DNA from: Streptomyces caeruleatus
Lineage (GTDB): Bacteria > Actinomycetota > Actinomycetes > Streptomycetales > Streptomycetaceae
Length of the DNA stretch: 62,598 bases
Assembly: GCF_001514235.1 (NCBI RefSeq)
Contig: NZ_KQ948946.1
Location: 57,928-120,525, forward strand
Direction of reading: 5' to 3'
In this document: positions 38,677 to 47,280 of the stretch, one piece after another
Position numbering within the stretch: position 1 is the stretch's first letter
Layout of the letters: each line of letters starts with the position of its first letter
Notes under the pieces: generated by a model
Databases searched by the model: none
Told to the model about the DNA's origin: nothing
The model's input: only the letters and a program-made list of their open reading frames with translations
Program-made: the position numbers and the translations under genes

Positions 38677-39474
38677 CTACTCATCCGGGTCCCAGGCGCT
38701 GAGCTGGTCGAAGAGACGTCGGTCGCCGTCGAGCCGCAGGGAGTTGAACGGGATACGGTCGTGCAGGATGAGGACCAGCTCGTCGGCCGTGCCCCGGGCG
38801 GAGGCGTTGGCCGCGTCCGGGTCCTGGTCGGCAGCGGTGGCCGATATGGCGCCGGGCCCGGGGAGACGGGCGGTCCGTGCGCCGTCGGCGGAGAGCGAGA
38901 GGCGCCAGGAGCGGCCCTCGGAGGCGTGGAAGTCGATGGCAGCGGGCTCGTGCGGCCAGGCACTCGTCGTGGCGACGCAGGTGGACAGGAACTCGTCGAC
39001 ACCGTCGAGTGCCACCTCGGCCGGCAGCGGCTGCGGGGCACCCACGGTGATCTGGGCGTCGTAGGTGTGCACCGCCATCTGCTGGAGCTGGTGCCGAGCC
39101 ACGGCACCGGAGGTCTGCGGCGACTGCGAGGTCCCCCACCACGTCCAGCAACCGCGATCCGGGCCGGCCTCCCGCAATGCGTCCAGCAGTTGCTCGGTGG
39201 ACTCCGCCAACCAGGTCAGCAGGGCCTCGCGCTCCCGAGGCGCAGCCGAGGCGCCCTCCGCTGCGGACTTGGCCGGAGCAGGCCCCGCGGCGACGGTGGC
39301 GGCCCAGTCGCGGCGCCCGTCGCCGATGTGCTCCGCCAGATCGAACAGCGTCCACTCGGGGCAGGTCGGCACCTGCGCGTCGAGGCTGGGCGCGGAGGCG
39401 ACCGCGGCGATGAAGGCAGTCGACCGTTCGTCGATCAGTCGCAGCAGATCGGGGAACTCAAGTGTCGTTGTCAC
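38677..39474 (-). CDS. Maleylpyruvate isomerase-family mycothiol-dependent protein
   Basis: A 265-aa DinB-like protein of the TIGR03083 type. The metal-binding His pattern is CPEWTLFDLAEHIGDGRRDW at the N-terminus and AVARHQLQQMAVHTYDAQ in the middle. The C-terminal MDMPI-C-like part ends LILHDRIPFNSLRLDGD. ATG at 39474. Such proteins use mycothiol for isomerisation or detoxification; the specific reaction is unknown. Confidence 0.85.
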   Translation of the reverse strand: MTTTLEFPDLLRLIDERSTAFIAAVASAPSLDAQVPTCPEWTLFDLAEHIGDGRRDWAATVAAGPAPAKSAAEGASAAPREREALLTWLAESTEQLLDALREAGPDRGCWTWWGTSQSPQTSGAVARHQLQQMAVHTYDAQITVGAPQPLPAEVALDGVDEFLSTCVATTSAWPHEPAAIDFHASEGRSWRLSLSADGARTARLPGPGAISATAADQDPDAANASARGTADELVLILHDRIPFNSLRLDGDRRLFDQLSAWDPDE

Positions 39475-39609
39475 CCGGACTCTCTATCACCGCCTTCCCA
39501 CCATCGGACAGCGGTTTTCACAGCCGGCAGCGCGGGAGGGCCGAGGGGGGGCGAGGCGCGTTTCCGCAGGTCGCCGCACCGGCCCCACCCGAACCGAGCC
39601 GATCCCAGC

Positions 39610-40977
39610 TCACGTCCGATACGGGTTGTACGCGGGGTACGGCGCCGCCCCGTGTCCCTGCCAGTGACCTTGCCCTGGCCAGTGCCCTTGCCCTGGCCAG
39701 TGACCCACCCCCGCATACCCGTACGCGGCCCACACCTGCACAGCCACCCCTTCCAACGCAGCCCGCTCCAACACCCCCCGGGCCACCTCCCGCCGCAACC
39801 ACAACTCCTGCAACAACTCCCGCTCCCGCACCACGAAGTCACCCCCACCCCGCCCTCGCCGCCCCCGCCGCCGCAGAAACGCCAACGACGTCGCGTACCC
39901 CTCGTACTCCGCCACAGCCCGCGCAGCCCTGCGCCCCCCGAGCCGCCGCGCATACGTCCGGGCCACCCGCCGAGCCCGCATCGAACCGAGCGCGTACGGC
40001 TCCCCGGGCGCCAGCCACCCGGCGACGACGTAGGCGGGAAGCTCCTCCCGCACGGTCCGCAGCTCCCGTTGCCGAGTCCAGATCACCAGCCACGTCAGCA
40101 ACCCGAACGCGGGCGCCATGAAGGCCGCGTACACCGCGAAGAACCCGAACTCGCCGAAGCTCGACGAGCCGTTCCACAGGGCGTGCATGCCCATGGCCAG
40201 CAACAGCCCGGTGAGGGGGAGGAGAACGCGCCGCACATGCTGCCGCTCGCCCGACAGCGCGGCGATACCGAAGCCGATGCCGGTCAGGACGGTGAAGAGG
40301 GGGTGCGCGAAGGGCGACATGATGACGCGGACGAAGAAGGTCGCCGCGGTCACGGAGGCGATGCCGCTGTCGCCGGAGAGCTGGTCGGTACCGAAGGCGG
40401 TGCCGAGGTAGAGGATGTTCTCGGTGAAGGCGAACCCGGTGGCGGTGACCCCGGCTATCACCACGCCGTCGACGATGCCGGTGAAGTCCCGTCGCCGGAA
40501 GAGGAACACGAGCAGTACGGCCGCGGCCTTCGCGATCTCCTCCACGACGGGCGCTATGACGGTCGCGCCCAGGGTGTCCGCATGCGACGGGTCGGCGGTC
40601 GCGGTGGCTATCCATCTCGTGGCGAAGCTGTTGGCGACGATCGCTATCAGCGCCGCCGCGCAGGCACCCCAGGCGAAGGAGAACAGCAGATTGCGCCAGG
40701 GGCCCGGCTCGACCCGGTCCAGCCACCGGAACGAGGCGACGAGCAGCGGCACGGGCAGTACGGCGAGCCCGAGCCCCACCAGGAACCCTTCGGTGCCGGT
40801 CTGCTCCCGCACCAGGGCGAGGATGACCAGCCCGGAGAGCGCGAGCAGTGTGCTGAGCGCGCCGTAACGCACCCACCGCTTGTGCCACCAGTGCGCGTGC
40901 CGCGGTGCGCCGCCGGTGGGGCCGGTGGGGCCGGTGGGGCCGGTGGGGTGCGTCGGGTACGGGGGACAGGTGGCCAC
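39610..40977 (-). CDS. PrsW-family intramembrane protease homologue
   Basis: About 455 aa, with about eight membrane spans in residues about 30-300. PrsW signatures are present: APVVEEIAKA (EExxK), GFAFTENILYL and MHALWNGS. The N-terminus has a (GPT)n Pro-rich tract encoded by a GGGGCCGGT repeat. The C-terminus is Arg- then Trp/Gly/His-rich (GHWPGQGHWPGQGHWQG), from another short repeat. Start GTG 40977 is a best guess with a weak Shine-Dalgarno. In Bacillus, PrsW cleaves an anti-sigma factor. Confidence 0.86.
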   Translation of the reverse strand: MATCPPYPTHPTGPTGPTGPTGGAPRHAHWWHKRWVRYGALSTLLALSGLVILALVREQTGTEGFLVGLGLAVLPVPLLVASFRWLDRVEPGPWRNLLFSFAWGACAAALIAIVANSFATRWIATATADPSHADTLGATVIAPVVEEIAKAAAVLLVFLFRRRDFTGIVDGVVIAGVTATGFAFTENILYLGTAFGTDQLSGDSGIASVTAATFFVRVIMSPFAHPLFTVLTGIGFGIAALSGERQHVRRVLLPLTGLLLAMGMHALWNGSSSFGEFGFFAVYAAFMAPAFGLLTWLVIWTRQRELRTVREELPAYVVAGWLAPGEPYALGSMRARRVARTYARRLGGRRAARAVAEYEGYATSLAFLRRRGRRGRGGGDFVVRERELLQELWLRREVARGVLERAALEGVAVQVWAAYGYAGVGHWPGQGHWPGQGHWQGHGAAPYPAYNPYRT

Positions 40978-41057
40978 GGCATTGACCCTAACGAGGCAGG
41001 GGCGCCGCCCGCAGCAGCGCGAGGGGCTCGGGCGCCGGTGGGGTTTGCTTGCTGTTG

Positions 41058-41888
41058 CTACCGCTGTACGCGGCGGAAGAGCAGGTCGTTCACCACATGA
41101 CCCTTGTCCAGTCCCTGTCCCTCGAAACGGGTCAGCGGCCGGAACCGCGGACGGGGCGCGAAACCGCCGTCCTCCTGGGTGTTCTCGAAGTCGGGGTGCG
41201 CGGCCAGCACTTCGAGCATCTGTTCGGCGTACGGCTCCCAGTCGGTCGCGCAGTGCACGACGGCACCGGGCTTCAGCCGGGTCGCGGCGAGGCTCAGGAA
41301 CTCGGGCTGGATGAGCCGCCGCTTGTGGTGCCGCTTCTTGGGCCAGGGGTCCGGGAAGTAGACGCGCAGCCCGTCGAGCGAGTCCGGCGCGAGCATCTCG
41401 CGGAGCAGGATGATGGCGTCGCCGTTGCCGACCCGGACGTTGGACAGCCCGTTCTGGTCGGCGAGATTGAGCAGATTGCCCTGCCCCGGGGTGTGGACAT
41501 CGACGGCGAGGATGTTGGTTCCCGGGTCCCCGGCGGCCATCTGCGCGGTCGCCTCGCCCATCCCGAAGCCGATCTCCAGCACCACGGGGTTGTCGTTCCC
41601 GAACAGCTCGGCGAGGTCGACGACCCGCTGCCCGTCGATGTCGAGCCCCCACTTGGGCCACAGCCGCTGCAACGCGTCCGCCTGCCCCGCGGTCACCCGA
41701 CTCCGCCGCGGCTGAAAACTCCGAATCCGCCGCTCGAAGTGCGACCCGGCCGGATCGGCCTTGGGCCCGTCGGGAAACCGCGGCTCCCCCTTGGCCCGGG
41801 TGTGCCGAACGGGAACACCGGGGTGATGACCGGCATCCCCGGCGTGCTCGGGCTGGGGGGCGTCGGAGGCGTTGAGAGAATCAGACAC
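41058..41888 (-). CDS. trmB: tRNA (guanine46-N7)-methyltransferase
   Basis: A 276-aa SAM-dependent enzyme. A long unstructured N-terminal extension of about 60 aa comes before a TrmB core with VVLEIGFGMGEAT (SAM motif I), VYFPDPWPKKRHHKRRL (the TrmB signature) and GAVVHCATDWEPYAEQM. ATG at 41888. Confidence 0.93.
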   Translation of the reverse strand: MSDSLNASDAPQPEHAGDAGHHPGVPVRHTRAKGEPRFPDGPKADPAGSHFERRIRSFQPRRSRVTAGQADALQRLWPKWGLDIDGQRVVDLAELFGNDNPVVLEIGFGMGEATAQMAAGDPGTNILAVDVHTPGQGNLLNLADQNGLSNVRVGNGDAIILLREMLAPDSLDGLRVYFPDPWPKKRHHKRRLIQPEFLSLAATRLKPGAVVHCATDWEPYAEQMLEVLAAHPDFENTQEDGGFAPRPRFRPLTRFEGQGLDKGHVVNDLLFRRVQR

Positions 41889-41923
41889 AGTGAAACCGAT
41901 TTTACGGGCCGCCCGGCCCCTCT

Positions 41924-42112
41924 CAGCCCGTCCGGCGTCTGAGGACGAGCCGCACTTTCAGCCCGTCCGGCGTTTGCATTTTCAGCCCGTCCGGCGTTTG
42001 AGGACGAGGCCCGAAGGGCCGACAGGGGGTCTGGGGGGCGCAGCCCCCAGCGGGGTCGAAGGGGCGGAGCCCCTTCAAGGGATGGGACGGGTAGGGGCGG
42101 CGGGGGCGAAAA
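41924..42112 (+). repeat. Dispersed intergenic repeat, copy 1
   Basis: It begins CAGCCCGTCCGGCGT, repeats this 15-mer three times, then runs through hairpins (CAGCCCCCAGCGGGG; GGGGCGGAGCCCC) to GGCGGGGGCGAAAAC. It closely matches 49371-49595 and partly 59931-60044. It lies between trmB and the following gene. Confidence 0.85.
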
Positions 42113-42147
42113 CCGAGCCCCGCACCCCCACCCCACGGCCCCCCCAC

Positions 42148-43356
42148 TCACGCAGCCCCCAACACCCCCAACACCCGCCGAGCCACCTCCCTCCCGATCG
42201 GCAGCGCAGCGGTAGCCGCAGGACTCGGCGCGTTCAACACATGCACAGCCCGTACCCCCTCCCGTATCAAGAAGTCATCCACCAGCCCCCCGTCCCGCAA
42301 CACGGCCTGCGCCCGCACCCCTGCCGCGGCCGGCACCAGATCATCCGAGGTCACCGCAGGCAACAACCTCCGCACCGCCTCCGTGAACGCCCCCCGCGAC
42401 ACCGACCGCCGCAACTCCCCCGCCCCGTACCGCCAGTGCCGCCGCGCCATCCGCCACACCCCGGGCCACGCCACCGTCGCCCCGACCTCCCGCGGCCGTA
42501 CGACCCCCCACCCGTACCCCTCCCGGGCCAGCGCCGGCACCGCGTTGGGCCCGATGTGCACACCGCCGTCGATCCCGCGCGTGAGATGCACCCCGAGGAA
42601 CGGAAACGCCGGATCCGGTACCGGATACACCAGCCCCCGCACCAGCTCGGGCCGCGCCAGCGAGTAGTACTCCCCCCGGAACGGCACGATCCGCACCTCC
42701 GGCTCGTCCCCCGTCATCCGGGCCACCTCGTCGCAGTACAGCCCGGCACAGTTCACCAGCACGCGTCCCCGCACGACGTCCCCGCGCGTGGTCCGCACCG
42801 CGACCCCGAGCTCCGCCCGCCGGTCCACCCGCTCGACCTCGGCGCCGTACCGGATCTCCGCCCCGGACGCCTCGGCCAGCTGCCGCGCGACCCCGACGAA
42901 GTCGCACACGCCCGTCGTCCCGACGTGTATGGCGGCCAGCCCGCGCACCTCCGGCTCGTAGTCCGCGATCTGCGCGGCGCCCAGCTCCCGGACCGGAATG
43001 CCGTTCTCCCGGCCGCGCTGCACCAGCGCGTGCAGCCGTGGCAGCTCGGCCCGCTCGGTCGCGACGATCAGCTTGCCGGTGACGGCGTGCGCGATGCCGT
43101 ACTCGGTGCAGAACTTGACCATCTCGGCGGCACCACGCACCGCGTACCGCGCCTTCAGCGACCCCGGCCGGTAGTAGATCCCGCTGTGGATGACCCCGCT
43201 GTTGCGCCCCGTCTGGTGCCGGGCCGGACCCGGCTCCTTCTCCAGGACGGTCACCCGCGTCCCCGGCGCGGCACGCGTGATCGCATACGCCGTGGACAGC
43301 CCGACGATCCCACCGCCGATGACGAGCACGTCACAGTCGTAAGCGAGCGTCCGCAC
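42148..43356 (-). CDS. lhgO: FAD-dependent L-2-hydroxyglutarate oxidase-like protein
   Basis: A 402-aa flavoprotein. The N-terminal FAD-binding Rossmann motif is VLVIGGGIVGLSTAYAI. Also present are GRNSGVIHSGIYYRPGSLKA, IHVGTTGVCDFV and the C-terminal FAD loop LNAPSPAATAALPIG. GTG start at 43356, Shine-Dalgarno GGGAGGTG at 7 nt; longer in-frame extensions are GC-rich shadow. Family members oxidise L-2-hydroxyglutarate to 2-oxoglutarate, passing electrons to oxygen or quinone. Confidence 0.88.
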   Translation of the reverse strand: MRTLAYDCDVLVIGGGIVGLSTAYAITRAAPGTRVTVLEKEPGPARHQTGRNSGVIHSGIYYRPGSLKARYAVRGAAEMVKFCTEYGIAHAVTGKLIVATERAELPRLHALVQRGRENGIPVRELGAAQIADYEPEVRGLAAIHVGTTGVCDFVGVARQLAEASGAEIRYGAEVERVDRRAELGVAVRTTRGDVVRGRVLVNCAGLYCDEVARMTGDEPEVRIVPFRGEYYSLARPELVRGLVYPVPDPAFPFLGVHLTRGIDGGVHIGPNAVPALAREGYGWGVVRPREVGATVAWPGVWRMARRHWRYGAGELRRSVSRGAFTEAVRRLLPAVTSDDLVPAAAGVRAQAVLRDGGLVDDFLIREGVRAVHVLNAPSPAATAALPIGREVARRVLGVLGAA

Positions 43357-43624
43357 CTGCCCCACCTCCCGGTTTCGATAATGCCTTGCGCCACTGACAA
43401 CGCACTCAAACCCAAGGGACCACCGCGCTGGGACGGGGATGCCCGGCCCGGTGCCTCGGCGTGACGGTTCCCAGGGGGAACCTTGGGCAAGGGCGGGAAA
43501 TCCGGCCACTCGTCCGCCGTGATCCCGCCACGAGCAGTTCACGCGCCGCTTCGACGATGCGGCCAGATCACCTCGGACTGCCGCCTCGGTGCGACGCAGC
43601 GGCACTGAACGAAACGGCACCTTC

Positions 43625-45010
43625 ATGAGACGCCTGCCCCCGGCCCTGACTCCGGCCCTGGCCCTCGGCCTCGCCGCCCTCCTGGCCACCGCCCCGGCCG
43701 CCCCCGCCGGCGCCGCCACGAACACCGCCACCCGTGACAGCTACGGCACCAAGGCGACCTACGCCCCCGGCCAGAACGCCCGCACCTACCAGCGTCCCCC
43801 GGCCGGCTTCACCCCCGTCTTCACGGAGAACGTCTCCCGCCACGGCTCCCGCGCCGCCACCGACGGCGAGGACGCCGACCTGGTCCTGGCGCTGTGGAAG
43901 AAGGCCGGGGCGGCCGGCCGGCTCACCGCGAAGGGCCGGGCGTTCGGCCCGAAGGCGCAGGCGCTCCAGAAGGCCATGAGCACCGTCGGCTACGGCGATC
44001 TCAGCGGGCGCGGCAAGCGCGAGATCCACGACACGGCCGTCCGGACGCAGCGGCGGCTGCCGGGGCTGTTCAAGAAGATCGCTGGGGAGAAGGAGAAGAT
44101 CGACGTCGTCAGCTCGGGGCAGGGCCGCGCCGTCGACAGCGCGAACCTGTACGCGGCAGGCCTCGCCGAGGCCGACCCGGCCCTGAAGCCGCTGATCGGC
44201 CCGACCCGCACGGACGTCGACCTGCTGTACTTCCACAAGGCGGCCGGCGGTGCGGCCTACCGGGACTACATCGCGAACGACCAGCGCCTCGCGAGCACCC
44301 TGAAGTCGATCACCGACCAGCCCGCCACCCACCGCGCTGCCCGTGACGTACTGAAGAAGCTCTTCAAGGGCGACTTCGTCGACCAGCTCTCCGACGCCGA
44401 CCGCGTGGCCGCCGCCACGGCCGTCTACAACCTGTACGCCATCGCGCCCGCCATGAGCGACGAGAGGCCCGGCGGCAAGGGCTGGGGCATGGAGCGGTTC
44501 CTCTCCAAGCGGGACGCGGCCTGGTTCGGGTACCTGAGCGATGTCGAGGACTTCTACGAGAAGGGCCCGGGCTTCGCCGGCAGCGACATCACGTACAAGA
44601 TGGCGGACGTCCTCCTCGACGACTTCTTCAAGCAGGTCGAGGCCAAGCGGGCCGGCACCAGCGACCTGGGCGCCGAGCTGCGCTTCACCCACGCCGAGGA
44701 GATCATCCCGCTGGCCGCGCTGATGGGCCTGCCGGGCAGCACGAAGGGCGCCACGGCAGAGCGCCCGTACACCTACGCCGACAACGCCTGGCGGGGCGCG
44801 TCCGTGGCGCCGCTCGGCTCGAACGTCCAGTGGGACGTCTTCCGCAAGGCCGGGACGGGCGGCAAGGCCGACACCTACCTGGTGCGGATGCTCTACAACG
44901 AGAAGGAGACCGCCTTCAAGGCCGGCTGCCACCCGATCGCGAAGAACAGCGCCTTCTACGACCTCGACGAGCTGGAGCGCTGCTTCGGGCGCACGAACAG
45001 CGCGTCGTGA
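43625..45010 (+). CDS. Secreted histidine-type (acid) phosphatase
   Basis: A 461-aa protein. A Sec signal peptide (about 1-30, ends APAGAAT) is followed by a histidine-phosphatase domain with catalytic RHGSR (Arg72-His73). The distal motif FTHAEEIIPL (HAE in place of the usual HD/HE) is near the C-terminal third. ATG at 43625; an earlier ATG at 43589 would precede the signal peptide unnaturally. Phytase-like or phosphomonoesterase exoenzyme; the substrate is unknown. Confidence 0.85.
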   Translation: MRRLPPALTPALALGLAALLATAPAAPAGAATNTATRDSYGTKATYAPGQNARTYQRPPAGFTPVFTENVSRHGSRAATDGEDADLVLALWKKAGAAGRLTAKGRAFGPKAQALQKAMSTVGYGDLSGRGKREIHDTAVRTQRRLPGLFKKIAGEKEKIDVVSSGQGRAVDSANLYAAGLAEADPALKPLIGPTRTDVDLLYFHKAAGGAAYRDYIANDQRLASTLKSITDQPATHRAARDVLKKLFKGDFVDQLSDADRVAAATAVYNLYAIAPAMSDERPGGKGWGMERFLSKRDAAWFGYLSDVEDFYEKGPGFAGSDITYKMADVLLDDFFKQVEAKRAGTSDLGAELRFTHAEEIIPLAALMGLPGSTKGATAERPYTYADNAWRGASVAPLGSNVQWDVFRKAGTGGKADTYLVRMLYNEKETAFKAGCHPIAKNSAFYDLDELERCFGRTNSAS

Positions 45011-45076
45011 CGTGTCATGACGTGTCGTGTCGTGACGTGCCGTGGCGAGTCGTGACGTGCCGTGGCGTGTCGTGAC
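45006..45076. repeat. Degenerate GTGACGTG tandem repeat
   Basis: Irregular repeats of GTGACGTGYCGTGGC-like words occur directly behind the phosphatase stop. Probably slippage; the stretch to 45156 has no gene. Confidence 0.6.
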
Positions 45077-45156
45077 CTTCGTGATCCCGTGACGCCGTAG
45101 TGCTGCCACGACCGGCGGCTCGGCCTCGTCGAGCCGCCGGTCCCACGGCTGGCCGC

Positions 45157-46581
45157 CTACGCCGGAGCCATCAGCAGCGGCCGTGCACGTTCCCGTAGCT
45201 CGACCACCCGCGGTTCGTCGCCGTACGGCTCCAGGCGGTGCAGCAGGTCCTTCACGTACTCCGTGGTGCGCGCGGACGATATCCGCCCCGCGACCTCCAC
45301 CGCCCGCACGCCCTGCTCGCAGGCCGCGTCGAGGTTGCCCGACTCCAGCTCGGCGACCGCCGAGACGACCAGCCGCAGCCCGTGCGAGCGCACGAACTCC
45401 TCCGTCGGCTTCGACAGCGCCTGTTCCGTGAACCGCCGTACCTGACGTGGTGCCTTCAGGTCGCGGTAGCACTCGGCGGCGTCCGCGGCGAAGCGGTCGT
45501 AGGAGTAGAAGCCGAGCCAGGACGGGTCGTTGTCGCCCTCCCTGGACCGCTCCAGCCAGCCTTCCGCCGCCTTCAGTGCCGCACCGGCGGCCTGCGCGTC
45601 ACCCGCGCGCGCGTGTGCGCGTGCCTCGACGAGACGGAAGAAGCTCAGGGTGCGGGCCGTGGCCAGCCCCCGGTTGCGCTCCAGCGCGGCCTGGGCGAGG
45701 TCGACGCCCTCGTCGCCGAAGCCCCGGTAGGTCGCCTGGAGCGACATCGACGCCAGCACGTACCCGCCGAGGGGTACGTCGGCCGCCGCGCGGGCGAGCC
45801 GCAGCGCCTGGATGTAGTACCGCTGGGCGGCCTCCTGTTGCCCGGTGTCGAAGGCCATCCACCCGGCGAGACGCGTGAGTTCGGCACTCGCGCCGAACAA
45901 CGCCCGTCCGACCTCGTCGGAGTACGAGCCGAGCAGCAGCGGTGCCGCCTCCACCCGTAAGCACTCCGGCACCATGGACGAACGCCAGTCGCCGCCTCCG
46001 TACTTGGAGTCCCAGCGCCTGGCGTCCTCGGCGGCCTCCCGCAGCTTCTGCACATCGCTGTGGCCGACTTTGAGCGGTGCGCCGGCCCCCTCGGACGGGC
46101 TCACCTCGCGCGCCACCGAACTGTCGGCCGGGGTTATCAGCCAACGTGAGGCGGGCGTTGCGTATGCGCTTACTGCGAACGAACCGGCCAACGACTGCCA
46201 GATGCCGCCTGAGCCGGCGCGTCGTCCGGCGAGGTCGAGACGGTAGAGCTCCGTCGCCGACTTCACCGCCTGTCCGACGTCCCGGGGGAAGGCGAGGCCC
46301 ACTTCGGGTGCGGGGTCCGCGTCCGCCAGGCCGATCTCGTGGAGCGGCACCGGGCGGCCCAGCTTCTGGCCGATCGCGGCGGCGATGAGGTGCGGCGCGG
46401 CACCTTGCGGCACCATGCCCTTCGACACCCAGCGCGCCACCGACGTCTTGTCGTAGCGAAGAGTCAGGCCCCGCTGAGCGCCAAGGTCGTTGACGCGTCG
46501 GGCGAGTCCTGCGTTGCTGATTCCCGCGAGGGCGAGAACGGCGCCGAGCTTTTCGTTCGGCCCGCGTTGCTCCCTGGACAT
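45157..46581 (-). CDS. HTH-TPR regulator, sporulation-associated type
   Basis: A 474-aa protein. The N-terminal HTH-like region is EKLGAVLALAGISNAGLARR then TSVARWVSKG (about 10-55), the central region is unstructured, and many TPR-like helical repeats run from about 190 to the C-terminus. ATG at 46581, Shine-Dalgarno GAGGGG. It corresponds, from memory of gene order, to S. coelicolor SCO4114 (annotated sporulation-associated) and is related to NsdA-type regulators of sporulation and antibiotic production. The binding partner is unknown. Confidence 0.72.
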   Translation of the reverse strand: MSREQRGPNEKLGAVLALAGISNAGLARRVNDLGAQRGLTLRYDKTSVARWVSKGMVPQGAAPHLIAAAIGQKLGRPVPLHEIGLADADPAPEVGLAFPRDVGQAVKSATELYRLDLAGRRAGSGGIWQSLAGSFAVSAYATPASRWLITPADSSVAREVSPSEGAGAPLKVGHSDVQKLREAAEDARRWDSKYGGGDWRSSMVPECLRVEAAPLLLGSYSDEVGRALFGASAELTRLAGWMAFDTGQQEAAQRYYIQALRLARAAADVPLGGYVLASMSLQATYRGFGDEGVDLAQAALERNRGLATARTLSFFRLVEARAHARAGDAQAAGAALKAAEGWLERSREGDNDPSWLGFYSYDRFAADAAECYRDLKAPRQVRRFTEQALSKPTEEFVRSHGLRLVVSAVAELESGNLDAACEQGVRAVEVAGRISSARTTEYVKDLLHRLEPYGDEPRVVELRERARPLLMAPA

Positions 46582-47280
46582 GCGCCACCCCTCGACACAG
46601 ACGGCTGCCGCGCTGGCATAACCACGCGGCATTCGTAAACCCAGCGTAGTTCGCCGCATCCCAAGCGTTAAGGGGCATTCTTCCGGATGGCGGGATTGTG
46701 GTCCGTACTCAAGTGCGCAGCCCCTACGCACAGTTGTGACGTGCTCCCGCTGTGTGGCCGTGCGCCCGTCCGTGCGCTCTTCTCCAGCCACCGGGGGAGC
46801 GGTTCCATGGCTCATGCGTGGGTCGGCCCGCTGTACTGGATCCAGCGGGCTGGGGGATTCCGCCGCCTACATCCCCGCGGGCGGCGGAACGGTCCGGGGG
46901 GCGTACACCGTTCCCCGGACTGCGCGCACCGCGAGCACACCGAGTAGCGTGCGGGGGTTGCACGGAGTGTGCGTGAGCCTGTCCTCGCGTCGCCGATTTG
47001 GCTGAAAATCGACCCCGCCTCGCCCGGGTGAATACCGCTCCGACCATGGGACTTGAGGGCGCGAAGGGCGTTTTCGGGGAGCGCATCGGGGGCGCATTCA
47101 GGTCGCAGCCGCTGGCCGATCCCCTTGCCTCGCCAGGGCGTTCGGATCGCGCGACGGTCTTCACGCGCTGACAAACCCGATCTCGAGCGGCTCCGCCGCC
47201 GCTCCGGCGCGCGTCCTTCATGGCAGCATGGTGACCGGTTCGTGCGGTGCACTGGTTGTCCACAGCCTGTGGAGGCGGCG
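46582..47280. promoter_or_regulatory. Long intergenic region with no supported gene
   Basis: 700 bp between divergent genes, with no reading frame of convincing composition. It should hold promoters for the TPR regulator (near 46620) and for the asparagine-synthase homologue (before 47281). No clear hairpin or repeat was noticed. Confidence 0.4.

Noticed and set aside
41872..43464. Long + strand frame starting in the intergenic repeat
   Set aside because: It is an antisense shadow of the LhgO-like gene plus translated repeat.
46724..47263. 179-aa minus ORF in the 700-bp intergenic gap
   Set aside because: Arg/Ala/Pro-rich with no Shine-Dalgarno, overlaps promoters of the flanking gene; looks non-coding.
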